DNA of 41,540 bases from an uncultured Eubacterium sp. (lineage in GTDB: Bacteria; Bacillota; Clostridia; Lachnospirales; Lachnospiraceae), in the NCBI GenBank assembly GCA_947564835.1, contig CANOET010000007.1:1-41540 (forward strand), read 5' to 3'. The notes below the pieces were generated by a model. The model was not told where the DNA came from and searched no databases. It was given only the letters and a program-made list of their open reading frames with translations. Below, in pieces: positions 23,285-31,794 of the stretch; positions within the stretch are counted from its first letter, which is position 1, and each line of letters begins with the position of its first letter. Made by a program: the position numbers and the translations under genes.

Positions 23285-23797
23285 ATTGGAAGTATTGTGA
23301 AGGCCAGCCTGCTCTGTTTGTTAGCAGCGGCAGCGTGGATGGATATACGTACGACGAAGATCAGTAACCGGCTGATCCTGTCCGGATGGACGTTAGGCTG
23401 TATCCGTAATCTTTTGGAATATGGCTGGAAGGGAAGTATTTATGTTCTGATACAGATTTCTATACCGGTTCTTGTATTTTATCTATTGTTTCTGATGCAT
23501 GCGCTTGGCGCAGGCGATATCAAGTTGTTTTCCGTAATCGGCAGCTGCATTGGGTTAAACGGGTTTGTGAAGGTTGTTCTGTTTTCATTTGCTGCGGGGG
23601 CAGTCAGTTCTTTGCTGATTTTGATCCGCAATCGGAATTTTTATGAGCGTATTGCTTATTTTTTCTGTTACTTCAAAACAGCTCTGTTAACAAAATCCAT
23701 TACAAAGTATTATTACGAATCTGACGAAAAGAAGAATTATATCCATTTTTCAATAGCAATATTGACGGGGTATTTCATGTATTTAGGGGGAATGTGA
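23285..23797 (+). CDS. Prepilin peptidase, A24 family (TadV-like), first copy
   Basis: About 170-aa polytopic membrane aspartyl protease that would cleave the Flp prepilin leader. The two catalytic aspartates are in AWMDIRTTKISN and the GxGD motif HALGAGDIKLF. No ATG exists at the expected start. The RBS AAGGGGGG (23271-23278) points to ATT 23285 (6-nt spacing), while GTG 23297 is in frame but 18 nt away, and GTG 23249 lies before the RBS. The stop at 23795-23797 directly precedes the next gene's TTG start. Confidence 0.82.
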   Translation: MGSIVKASLLCLLAAAAWMDIRTTKISNRLILSGWTLGCIRNLLEYGWKGSIYVLIQISIPVLVFYLLFLMHALGAGDIKLFSVIGSCIGLNGFVKVVLFSFAAGAVSSLLILIRNRNFYERIAYFFCYFKTALLTKSITKYYYESDEKKNYIHFSIAILTGYFMYLGGM

Positions 23798-24787
23798 TTG
23801 GCAAAAATAAAACTGGCAGTAGCCGGGGATAGTGTTTATGCGGCCCGGCTGACGGAGTGTATGCGTAAGAAGGCCCCGGATTATCTGGAGGTTGCGGGGT
23901 GCCAGGATGTAACAAAGCTGACGGAGTTTATGCTTCAGGTACAGCCGGATCTGTTATTGTATGAGCAGGGGGCTGCTGCGCAGGAGCAGATTCCGGAGGC
24001 AGTGGTACATATTCAGCTGACAGCGGAGCAGGATGCGGGGCAGAGCCGGATTTTTCGTTATCAGAAGGGGTCTGAGATACTGCGTCAGATTTTCCGTATT
24101 TATGAACAGAGTTCCAAAAAAAAACTGGTTTGCAGGTGCCATACGGCGGATTTGGAGATTACAGCGTTTTATGCGCCAGGCGGACATGAACTGCTGCTGC
24201 CGTTTTCCTTGTCTTATGCATCGCTTTGCGGAAAAGAGAAAAAGGTGCTGTATGTGAACTTGTCGGAGTTTTCAGGGATGGCGCCGCTTTTGGGAGAAAA
24301 ATCCGGCAGTAATCTGAGTGATCTTGTTTATGGAATCCGGCAGAAGAAGGAACAGTTCTTACTCTGCCTGCAAAGTGTCCTGCATCAGACAGAATATTTT
24401 GATTATGTGCTGCCTCCGGAAAATCCGCAGGATTTGTATGAGGTCCGGGAAGAGGATCTGGCATGTCTGCTGACACAGCTGCAGGAACAGACAGAATATC
24501 AGAAGATTGTATGGAACTGCGGATCATTCAGCCAGTCTGCACAGCAGGTTATGGAGTGCTGCAGCAAGGTGTTTTGCATTGTAAAAGAAAATGCGTTTGG
24601 AAAATACCGCAAGCTGGAGCTGGAAGAATTTCTGAGAAAAGAAACGAGGCAGCGGCTGTGGGAAAAAGTGCAGTATTTGTGTCCGCAGGCTGCAAGCGGG
24701 GGATTTGTACAGGGGGGTTCTGTTTTGTCACAGCTGCAGAGCGGTGATTTTGCCAGGCAGGTGCAGGAACTGACACAGGATATATAA
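23798..24787 (+). CDS. TadZ/CpaE-like protein with degenerate P-loop
   Basis: 329 aa. An N-terminal receiver-like region (about 1-95; VAGDSVYAARLTECMRKKAPDYLEV) is followed by a ParA/MinD-like fold: FYAPGGHELLLPFSLSYAS where the Walker A should be, then KKVLYVNLSEFSG. The P-loop lacks GKT/S, so ATP binding is doubtful. TadZ proteins place the pilus machine at a pole or focus. It starts at TTG 23798 immediately after the prepilin peptidase stop, with AGGGGG 7 nt upstream. Identification rests on fold pattern and position before tadA. Confidence 0.65.
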   Translation: MAKIKLAVAGDSVYAARLTECMRKKAPDYLEVAGCQDVTKLTEFMLQVQPDLLLYEQGAAAQEQIPEAVVHIQLTAEQDAGQSRIFRYQKGSEILRQIFRIYEQSSKKKLVCRCHTADLEITAFYAPGGHELLLPFSLSYASLCGKEKKVLYVNLSEFSGMAPLLGEKSGSNLSDLVYGIRQKKEQFLLCLQSVLHQTEYFDYVLPPENPQDLYEVREEDLACLLTQLQEQTEYQKIVWNCGSFSQSAQQVMECCSKVFCIVKENAFGKYRKLELEEFLRKETRQRLWEKVQYLCPQAASGGFVQGGSVLSQLQSGDFARQVQELTQDI

Positions 24788-24808
24788 TTTGGATGTGAAA
24801 GGAGAAAT

Positions 24809-26023
24809 ATGACCAGGGAGATGGAGCAGCTGCGGCAAAGGATTCTGACAAAGCTGGACCTGACGAGGGAGACAAAAGATGAAGAGCTGGAGGAGCTGAT
24901 TTACAAGGAAGTAGGCGCTTACAGCAGATCACAGGGGCTGTCCATAACGCAGAGGGAACAGTTTGAAAAAGAAATCTATCATTCGTTAAGAAAGCTGGAT
25001 GTGCTGCAGGAGTTGGTAGAAGATCCGTTTGTGACAGAAATTATGGTGAATGGGCCGGATCATATCTTTTTTGAGAAGGACGGGCGCGTTTGCCAGTGGG
25101 ACAGGCAGTTTTATTCCAGGGAAAAATTGGAAGATGTCATTCAGCAGATTGTAGCGGCGGGGAATAAGCTTGTCAATGAGGCAAATCCGATCGTAGATAC
25201 AAGGCTGCGGGATGGTTCGCGTGTAAATATTGTGCTGTCTCCGATCGCCATTGACGGTTCTGCAATTACGATCCGTAAATTTCCGGAGCAGCCTATGAGG
25301 ATGAACCGGCTGGTACAGCTCGGTGCGGTTTCTGAGGAAGTGGTGGCATTTTTAAAACAGCTGGTGCAGGCTGGTTATAATCTGTTTCTCTCAGGAGGGA
25401 CCGGGGCAGGGAAGACGACATTTTTGAATGCACTGTCAGAGTTTATTCCATCCGGGGAGCGTGTGATTACGATTGAAGATTCTGCGGAGCTGCAGATTCA
25501 GTCGGTGCCGAATCTGATCCGCCTGGAGACGCGCAATGCGAATATGGAAGGGGTGCGTGAGATTACCATCCGGGACCTGATCCGTACATCCTTACGTATG
25601 AGGCCGAATAGAATTATAGTCGGAGAATGCAGGGGCGCTGAAACACTGGATATGCTGCAGGCGATGAATACTGGGCATGACGGAAGCATCAGCACCGGAC
25701 ATGCCAATTCGAGCCAGGATATGCTGAAACGGCTTGAGACAATGGTGCTGATGGGGATGGATCTGCCGATCCCGGCGATCCGCGCGCAGATTGCATCCGG
25801 AATTAACATTTTGGTTCATCTTGGCAGGCTGCGGGATTGTTCCAGAAAGCTGTTGAACGTGGATGAGATCGACGGGATCAAAGACGGAGAGATCAGGACA
25901 CATACGATTTACCGGTTTGTGGAAGCCACAGCACCCGGGCAGGAAGGAAAGGTAATTGGGACGTGGGAGAAGACAGGGGTATTGCAAAACACGGAAAAAC
26001 TAAAAGAAGCAGGTCTGCTGTAA
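24809..26023 (+). CDS. TadA/CpaF-family secretion ATPase
   Basis: 404-aa cytoplasmic hexameric ATPase that powers pilus assembly. Walker A is SGGTGAGKTTF (195-205), the Asp-box is VITIEDSAELQI, Walker B is RPNRIIVGECRGAETLDMLQAMNTG, and the His-box is HDGSISTGHANS. The N-terminal ~90 residues include DPFVTEIMVNGPDHIFFE, typical of CpaF/TadA. RBS GAAAGGAGAAAT before ATG 24809. Its 3' end overlaps the tadB frame by 61 bp. Confidence 0.95.
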   Translation: MTREMEQLRQRILTKLDLTRETKDEELEELIYKEVGAYSRSQGLSITQREQFEKEIYHSLRKLDVLQELVEDPFVTEIMVNGPDHIFFEKDGRVCQWDRQFYSREKLEDVIQQIVAAGNKLVNEANPIVDTRLRDGSRVNIVLSPIAIDGSAITIRKFPEQPMRMNRLVQLGAVSEEVVAFLKQLVQAGYNLFLSGGTGAGKTTFLNALSEFIPSGERVITIEDSAELQIQSVPNLIRLETRNANMEGVREITIRDLIRTSLRMRPNRIIVGECRGAETLDMLQAMNTGHDGSISTGHANSSQDMLKRLETMVLMGMDLPIPAIRAQIASGINILVHLGRLRDCSRKLLNVDEIDGIKDGEIRTHTIYRFVEATAPGQEGKVIGTWEKTGVLQNTEKLKEAGLL

Positions 26024-26802
26024 AACGGGACAAGAAACACGGCAGCCGTCAGGAACAGGCCAGGACTGACTATCAGGACTACCGGTTTTCCTGGAAAGAA
26101 CGCCTGCGGATGGGGATGGAGTACCTGGCTTTGAGCGGCGGATTTGCTTATCTGTTTTATCGGTCGTGGGCAGTATTTGCTATGCTATGGGGGCTTTACC
26201 CAATTTACCGGAGACGGAAAAAACAGCAGATGGTCTGCAAACGCCAGGATTTGCTCTGCAGGCAGTTTAAGGACAGCATTCAATGTGCAGCATCGTCCAT
26301 GGCGGCAGGCTATTCCATTGAAAATGCGTTCCGGGAGGCTTATGCGGAGATGCGGATGCAGTATGGGCCGGATGCACTGATTACCGGAGAGCTTCGGTAT
26401 ATCAACAGTTGCTTGTCTTTAAATGTCCCTTTGGAGCAGCTTTTGTATGATTTTGCCAACCGCAGCGGCCTGGAAGATGTACGCAGTTTTTGCGAGGTAT
26501 TTACGTTTGCAAAACGCAGCGGCGGGGATTTTATTAAAATTATCCATATGACGGCGGACCGGATTTCGGAGAAAAATGAACTGATGGAGGCGATTCGTAC
26601 GGAAATTGCAGGAAAGCGGATGGAACAAAAGCTGATGAACCTGATGCCGCTGTTTATTTTGTTATATGTGGATTTCAGCTTTGGAGGATATTTGGACGGA
26701 TTGTATCATAATACATTCGGAGTTCTGGTTATGACGGTGTGTCTGCTTGTGTATGTAGGAGCATATCTGTTATCTGAAAAGATTATGGCAATTCAAATAT
26801 AA
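25963..26802 (+). CDS. TadB-like type II secretion F-domain protein
   Basis: 279-aa membrane platform protein. A basic N-terminus ends at DYQDYRFSWKERLRMG, then two TM segments (about 52-85), a cytoplasmic T2SS-F domain (QFKDSIQCAASSMAAGYSIENAF, FAKRSGGDFIKIIH) and C-terminal TM segments (about 225-275). Only GTG 25963, inside tadA, is available as an upstream in-frame start; it has AGGAAGG about 12 nt upstream. The 61-bp overlap suggests coupled translation. Confidence 0.85.
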   Translation: MGEDRGIAKHGKTKRSRSAVKRDKKHGSRQEQARTDYQDYRFSWKERLRMGMEYLALSGGFAYLFYRSWAVFAMLWGLYPIYRRRKKQQMVCKRQDLLCRQFKDSIQCAASSMAAGYSIENAFREAYAEMRMQYGPDALITGELRYINSCLSLNVPLEQLLYDFANRSGLEDVRSFCEVFTFAKRSGGDFIKIIHMTADRISEKNELMEAIRTEIAGKRMEQKLMNLMPLFILLYVDFSFGGYLDGLYHNTFGVLVMTVCLLVYVGAYLLSEKIMAIQI

Positions 26803-26829
26803 AGTGACAGTCACAGGAAAGGAAATGTT

Positions 26830-28131
26830 ATGGCGGGAAAAATCGTTTGCCTGTTTGTGACAACAGCCAGCCTGCTTGTTCTGCTCTGGCTGTATGCTGC
26901 AGAAAAACCAAAAAACTGGAAGGATGCAGCGAAGGTAATGGCTTTAGCCGGATTTTTAGGTATTATCATCTGTATCACGGAAGGGAACAGCCCAAAGATG
27001 ATGAGAGACGGCAAATTGCCCAGAAATCAGGCAGGAGAAAAGGCGGAAAATCAGGAGCTGCAGTTGAATGTGGACGGCATTGTTCAGGATTATCCTTATC
27101 CGGTAGAAGTGGAGGCCAGAAAGCTGCAGGGAGAAGAACTGGACCAGTTATTTACGGACGCAGCAAAAGAGGCAGAACAGAAGTTTCTCGGAGAAAATGC
27201 ATCTATGGACTGTATTAACCGCAAGGTATCCCTGCCTGGAACGCTACAAGACGGGCAGATCCGGGCAAAATGGGAGTTTGATCAAAAGGATGTGATAGAC
27301 CAGGATGGGGAACTGCAGGACAAAAATGTGGACGATACCGGGGTATTAGTGATCGTGTCTGTCATCATGCATTATGAAGAGGACGCGAGGGAGCATTCAT
27401 TCGGCTGTTATGTTTATCCGAAAAAACAGAGCCATATGGAACGTCTGCTGTCTGATCTGGCAGAGTATTTTGAACAGGAACAAGAAGACAGTAAGTATCA
27501 GGAATTTCTCAGGCTTCCGTCGGAATGGAACGGAAAGCGTCTGTGTTGGTCGCAAAAAACCGAACATACATATCAGATGATCCTTCTGCTTGGCCTGGCA
27601 GCTGCCGCAGTCGTCTATATTCAGGAAGAAATGAAAGAACAAAGAAAGGAACAGGCGCGCAGGGAACAGCTGCTGAAACAGTATCCGGATATGGTCAGTA
27701 AGATCTCACTGCTGCTGGGCGCCGGAATGACGTTAAGCAGTGCATGGGAGAGGATCGTACTGAATTATCAGCGGAAGCTGGAGCAGCATCATACGAAGCC
27801 GCAGGAGGTATATGAGCAGATGCTGTCAGCATACCGTGAAATGCAGGACGGAGTCGGAGAATTAAAGGTATATGAACGTTTTGGGGAACGCTGCAATACA
27901 CCGCAGTACCGCAAATTCTCCATGCTGGTTATGCAGAACCTGCGGAAAGGCTCAACCGGATTAAGGCAGAGCCTGGAAAAAGAAGTAGCGGACGCATTTG
28001 CACTTCGCAAAAACCTGGCTAAAAAAGCCGGGGAGGAGGCAGGGACAAAGATTTTACTGCCAATGATGCTGATGCTTTGCATTGTCATGGTAATTATTTT
28101 GGTTCCGGCATTTTTAACGTTTCAGCTTTAA
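26830..28131 (+). CDS. TadC-like protein with N-terminal non-cytoplasmic insertion
   Basis: 433 aa. Two TM segments at the start (about 5-22 and 36-50) are followed by a large soluble region of about 190 residues (60-245), then TM QMILLLGLAAAAVVYI and the T2SS-F core (YPDMVSKISLLLGAGMTLSSAW, LRKGSTGLRQSLEKE), ending in TM residues 413-433. Ordinary TadC lacks the soluble region; here it probably faces outside. RBS GGAAAGGAAAT before ATG 26830. Confidence 0.82.
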   Translation: MAGKIVCLFVTTASLLVLLWLYAAEKPKNWKDAAKVMALAGFLGIIICITEGNSPKMMRDGKLPRNQAGEKAENQELQLNVDGIVQDYPYPVEVEARKLQGEELDQLFTDAAKEAEQKFLGENASMDCINRKVSLPGTLQDGQIRAKWEFDQKDVIDQDGELQDKNVDDTGVLVIVSVIMHYEEDAREHSFGCYVYPKKQSHMERLLSDLAEYFEQEQEDSKYQEFLRLPSEWNGKRLCWSQKTEHTYQMILLLGLAAAAVVYIQEEMKEQRKEQARREQLLKQYPDMVSKISLLLGAGMTLSSAWERIVLNYQRKLEQHHTKPQEVYEQMLSAYREMQDGVGELKVYERFGERCNTPQYRKFSMLVMQNLRKGSTGLRQSLEKEVADAFALRKNLAKKAGEEAGTKILLPMMLMLCIVMVIILVPAFLTFQL

Positions 28132-28161
28132 AATACAATTTAGAAAGGAAAGGGAAGAAAA

Positions 28162-28341
28162 ATGAATCATATCAAAGAGTTTTGGATGGAAGAAGACGGT
28201 ATCGGTGTTGTTGAGCTGATCTTAATACTGGTTGTGCTGATCGGGCTGGTGTTGATTTTCAAGGACAGCCTGCGCAGTCTGGTGGAAGAGATTTTTGAGA
28301 CCATTACACAGGGCGCAAGCGATGTGTCTGCGACGGATTAA
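28162..28341 (+). CDS. Flp-type pilin
   Basis: 59-aa prepilin. A short leader ending in EEDG precedes the cleavage site before IGVVE, with Glu at +5, then a hydrophobic segment (about 17-33, ELILILVVLIGLVLIF) and a short hydrophilic tail. This matches Flp/type IVb pilins processed by the A24 peptidases in the locus. RBS AAAGGAAAGGGAAG upstream of ATG 28162. Directly upstream is tadC and downstream the DUF5702-like gene, as expected for the main pilus subunit. Confidence 0.9.
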   Translation: MNHIKEFWMEEDGIGVVELILILVVLIGLVLIFKDSLRSLVEEIFETITQGASDVSATD

Positions 28342-28346
28342 GACGG

Positions 28347-30026
28347 ATGCTTAGCAGGAAAACGAAAAGAGAGGATGAATGCTGTCTGCTAATAGGCATG
28401 CGGACAGGCAGTATAACAGTATTTATGAGTCTTTTGCTGATGCTCATAGCATCATTATTGTTTACACTGCTGGAAGGGTCGCGGTATATGATGCTTGGAA
28501 TGATGGCAGTCTTAAACAGCCAGAGTGTAACGGAATCTATGTTTGCGGAGTATCAGGCGCCTGCTTATCACAACTATCATTTATTTATCATGGACAGCGG
28601 ATACGGCGCCGGGGAGCTGATGCTGTCAAAGGTGAATGCAAGGATGCAGGAATTGGGGCAGGAAAATCTCAATCCGGTTGTCAGCGGATTTGGCAGGCAC
28701 AGTAATTTTCTTCAGATGAATGTGACAGACAGCAGTGTGGTCCGGTATGAACTTGCTACTGACCGGAATGCCGGACCGCTGCTGGAACAGATGTCGCAGC
28801 TTATGAAAAAAGAAGCAGCTGCAGATCTGGCGCAGCAGGCATATCAGAAGGTGACAGGAATACAGGAATCTGACAGCCAGGGAAAGAAGACGGATCAATA
28901 TCTGGACGGGGCGCTGGATACCATGGAACAGGCGAAAGAAGCGGCAAAAGAAGCGGCAAAAGAAACAGCCGGGCAAGCAGCGAAAGCAGTTGATTTGACG
29001 GGAGGAACAAGCGGAATCAGACCGGCAGGTTCAGCCAAGATAAAGGCAAGGCATATGCGTAATGCTGCGGTTGCCGCAGAAGATTCGGCTGATCCGCCGG
29101 AGCAGGAAGTGGAAAATCCAATGGAGCAGGTCAAAAGCGCAAAAAGTTCCCCGTTGCTGGCGCAGATTTTATCAGGCAGCGGCGGGATATCTACAAAGCA
29201 GATTTCAAAAGAAGATGCGGTTGAGAGGCGGACGTTAAATACCGGTAATCAGGAAGGCTCTTCATCTGCCGGAATCCTGGATAAGGTGCTGATTATGCAG
29301 TATCTGAAAAAGTATACGGCAAGCTATCAGCATCCGGTAGCTGTCCCGCATGCGCTTGCCTATGAGCAGGAATATCTTTTGTGCGGCAAATATTCGGATG
29401 AGGATAATCTGGAAAAAGTAGCTGCCAGATTACTATTAGTCAGAGAAGGCATTAATTTTGCATATTTAATGACAGACAGCGCGAAAAAAGAGGAGGCATT
29501 TGCAATGGCATCAGCAATTGCTGTTGCAGCTGCAATTCCGGGAGCTGTAAAGGCAATCCAAATGGGGCTTTTGGCTTCCTGGGCATATGCGGAAAGCGTC
29601 GTGGAACTGCGGACGTTATTTTCCGGCGGAAAAATAGCTGCTGTAAAATCAGCGGGTAACTGGAATGTCAGTCTGTCGCAGATAGCGTCCGTGCTTTTCC
29701 AAACTTCTGTAAAGGCACGGGAAGTAAGCAATGGATTGGATTATGAAGACTATCTGCAGGCATTTTTAGCATTAGAAAGTCTTCCTAAGATCGGAAACCG
29801 TTTTGCAAATTTACTGGAAAAGAATATGCGCTTGTATGCAGGATATGAACAGGTGAAGCTGGACTGCATGATTACGGCGATGGAGGCCGAACATGCATAT
29901 CATGCCAGGCAGGTGTTTTTAACATTTGTTACAGTAGGGCGGTTATCTAAGAATGGGTATGAGTATAGGAAAAAATACTACTTTTCCTATACCCGTACGG
30001 ATGCAGGTTCACAAGGCGTCTTCTGA
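28347..30026 (+). CDS. DUF5702-like Tad-locus membrane protein
   Basis: 559 aa. One TM near the start (about 22-42, GSITVFMSLLLMLIASLLFTLL), then a pilin-like polar stretch and a long outside-facing region. Residues about 190-225 are Ala/Lys/Glu-rich repeats (AKEAAKEAAKETA). A second hydrophobic stretch is at about 385-410. It resembles the DUF5702 proteins that accompany TadE/TadG-like pseudopilins in Firmicute Tad loci. The start is uncertain: 28347 has a weak RBS, and M18 (28398) is an alternative close to the TM. Confidence 0.7.
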   Translation: MLSRKTKREDECCLLIGMRTGSITVFMSLLLMLIASLLFTLLEGSRYMMLGMMAVLNSQSVTESMFAEYQAPAYHNYHLFIMDSGYGAGELMLSKVNARMQELGQENLNPVVSGFGRHSNFLQMNVTDSSVVRYELATDRNAGPLLEQMSQLMKKEAAADLAQQAYQKVTGIQESDSQGKKTDQYLDGALDTMEQAKEAAKEAAKETAGQAAKAVDLTGGTSGIRPAGSAKIKARHMRNAAVAAEDSADPPEQEVENPMEQVKSAKSSPLLAQILSGSGGISTKQISKEDAVERRTLNTGNQEGSSSAGILDKVLIMQYLKKYTASYQHPVAVPHALAYEQEYLLCGKYSDEDNLEKVAARLLLVREGINFAYLMTDSAKKEEAFAMASAIAVAAAIPGAVKAIQMGLLASWAYAESVVELRTLFSGGKIAAVKSAGNWNVSLSQIASVLFQTSVKAREVSNGLDYEDYLQAFLALESLPKIGNRFANLLEKNMRLYAGYEQVKLDCMITAMEAEHAYHARQVFLTFVTVGRLSKNGYEYRKKYYFSYTRTDAGSQGVF

Positions 30027-30055
30027 CAGAGGACAGAAAGGGCAGGTGTATCGGG

Positions 30056-30967
30056 ATGTCCCTCGGTTTTACAGATCAAAAATTCAGTCAATCTCTCTCA
30101 TTCAGGCGAAAAAAAGCATGGGAATTTTCTTTTCCGAATGTGAAGCATGCAGGGATATCCCGATGCATCTGCCAAAGAGCAGTACTGACCATTGAAGCAG
30201 CAGTTGTGTTACCTTTTTTTGTGTGCTTTATGGTGTTTATTCTCTATTTCTTTAGGATCCTGCAGGTACAGGCCGGTGTTTCACAGGCACTGCAATATGC
30301 AGGCAGGCGTACTGCAGCGGAATATTGCAGCAGTACGGCGAAGGGCAGCGAAGCAGACCCGTTTTCTAAAGAGGAGGCAAGCGGGTGGGAATCAGACGGT
30401 GCAGGCTTATTAAAAGCAGAAGTATTTTTCCACAGACAGCTGGAAAAGCAAAAGTGCCCGACGCAGTATATCAGCTATGGGACTGCAGGAATCAGCCTGC
30501 TACAATCTGATTTTTCGGGAAACTATGTGGAACTAAAGGCAGTATACAGGATGAAGCTTCCCATTGCGTTATTTGGTAATATCCAATACTGGATTGCCCA
30601 GGAATCAAAATGCAGAAAATGGACAGGCTGGCAGACAGGGCAGGATCAGCAGGAAAATGATACATGGCTGTATTATACGGCACATGGAACCGTATACCAC
30701 GCCAGCAGAAGCTGTACACATCTGGATCTTTCGATCCATGGCATTCCGTATGCACAGGTTGGAAGCAGCAGGAACAAAAGCGGGGGAAAGTACCATAAGT
30801 GCGAAAAGTGCGTGAAAGGGGCAGCAGGCCGGGCAATGGTCTATATTACAGATTACGGAGACCGCTGGCACAGCAGCCTTACGTGCAGCGGGTTAAAGCG
30901 AAGCATCTATATGATCCGTAAAACAAAAGCAACGGATAAACGGATGTGTAAAAAATGCGGAGGCTGA
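30056..30967 (+). CDS. TadE-like pseudopilin with duplicated Cys/His modules
   Basis: 303 aa. A pilin-like N-terminal motif LTIEAAVVLPFFVCFMVFILYF (about 44-65) gives the TadE-type anchor. The middle region is unassigned. The C-terminal ~95 residues hold two similar units, each H-x4-C ... C-x2-C: H215/C220 with C249/C252, and H272/C277 with C298/C301, set in YHxSxxC and YHKCEKC / RMCKKC contexts. They look like tandem metal-binding knuckles on an extracellular pseudopilin. RBS GGCAGG upstream of ATG 30056. Confidence 0.7.
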   Translation: MSLGFTDQKFSQSLSFRRKKAWEFSFPNVKHAGISRCICQRAVLTIEAAVVLPFFVCFMVFILYFFRILQVQAGVSQALQYAGRRTAAEYCSSTAKGSEADPFSKEEASGWESDGAGLLKAEVFFHRQLEKQKCPTQYISYGTAGISLLQSDFSGNYVELKAVYRMKLPIALFGNIQYWIAQESKCRKWTGWQTGQDQQENDTWLYYTAHGTVYHASRSCTHLDLSIHGIPYAQVGSSRNKSGGKYHKCEKCVKGAAGRAMVYITDYGDRWHSSLTCSGLKRSIYMIRKTKATDKRMCKKCGG

Positions 30968-30973
30968 CAGATC

Positions 30974-31075
30974 ATGCAGGCACTATATTCACCGCTGATT
31001 ATGCAAAGAACAAGAACAATTTCTGACCGGATGGGGCGCTGGCTACAGAAACGAAGAGGAGAAAACATCACATGA
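30974..31075 (+). CDS. Possible small ORF coupled to the second prepilin peptidase
   Basis: 33 codons (MQALYSPLIMQRTRTISDRM...) with GGAGG 10 nt upstream. Its TGA overlaps the ATG of the following peptidase gene as ATGA. No homology recognised; basic, non-membrane. It may simply be a leader for translational coupling. Confidence 0.35.
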   Translation: MQALYSPLIMQRTRTISDRMGRWLQKRRGENIT

Positions 31076-31494
31076 TAGGTCAATTATCCGTACTTTTACT
31101 GCTGGGAGTCTGCAGTTATGAGGATCTCAAAAAGAAACAGATCTGTACAGCCTGGCTTGCAGTATTTGCGGCAGAAGGAATCATATATGGAATGGTTACC
31201 GGAAACAGGATGCCTGCAGAAACAGCACTGGCCCTGATTCCCGGATGCTGTGTATTGGTATTGTCTGTTTTTACGCGCGGTGAAATCGGTCAGGGGGACG
31301 GTTTGCTGCTGCTTACGATGGGATTTTTTCTGGATGCTTTCCATATCTGCATGATATTTCTGACAGCGCTTTTTTTGTCTGCAGTGTATGCTATGTTTTT
31401 GTACTATATAAGAAAGAAAAACCGCAGATATGAGATGGCTTTTATACCATTTTTACTGGCGGCGTATGTCTGGAGCCTGTGCAGGAGCATGTAA
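31072..31494 (+). CDS. Prepilin peptidase, A24 family, second copy
   Basis: 140-aa polytopic membrane protein. The catalytic aspartates are in CSYEDLKKKQI and the GxGD-like GQGDGLLLLTMG. About five hydrophobic segments. Shorter than and quite different from the first copy (23285-23797), so the locus has two peptidases, perhaps for different substrates (Flp pilin versus pseudopilins). It begins within the ATGA overlap with the small ORF. Confidence 0.82.
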   Translation: MIGQLSVLLLLGVCSYEDLKKKQICTAWLAVFAAEGIIYGMVTGNRMPAETALALIPGCCVLVLSVFTRGEIGQGDGLLLLTMGFFLDAFHICMIFLTALFLSAVYAMFLYYIRKKNRRYEMAFIPFLLAAYVWSLCRSM

Positions 31495-31525
31495 CCGGAA
31501 AAAAACGGGAATGAGGGGTGGAATT

Positions 31526-31765
31526 ATGGATATCATTTTCAACAATAAAAGAAAACGAAAAAGACATGTAAAAGCCAGTCTGACTGTGGAAGCATCTTTT
31601 CTGATTCCAATCATATTGTTTACGATGGTGGGAGGAATTAAGATTGGTTACAGCATGTTAAAAGAAACAAAGGACGTGATACAGATACAAGAAGAACTGG
31701 AAAAACTGAACCCGGTAGCAATTGTACGGACAAAGACACTGGTACAGGGACTGACAGACCGGTGA
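31526..31765 (+). CDS. Small TadE-like pseudopilin
   Basis: 79 aa. Basic N-terminus (NNKRKRKRHVKASLTVEAS), then a pilin-like TM (about 23-42, FLIPIILFTMVGGIKIGY) and a short coiled-coil-like tail. The LTVEAS motif with Glu matches TadE-family anchors. Start ATG 31526 is behind GAGGGGTGG; an in-frame extension to 31430 overlaps the previous gene and lacks support. Confidence 0.75.
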   Translation: MDIIFNNKRKRKRHVKASLTVEASFLIPIILFTMVGGIKIGYSMLKETKDVIQIQEELEKLNPVAIVRTKTLVQGLTDR

Positions 31766-31794
31766 AAAATATGAAAGCAATGGGAGGGAAATAA

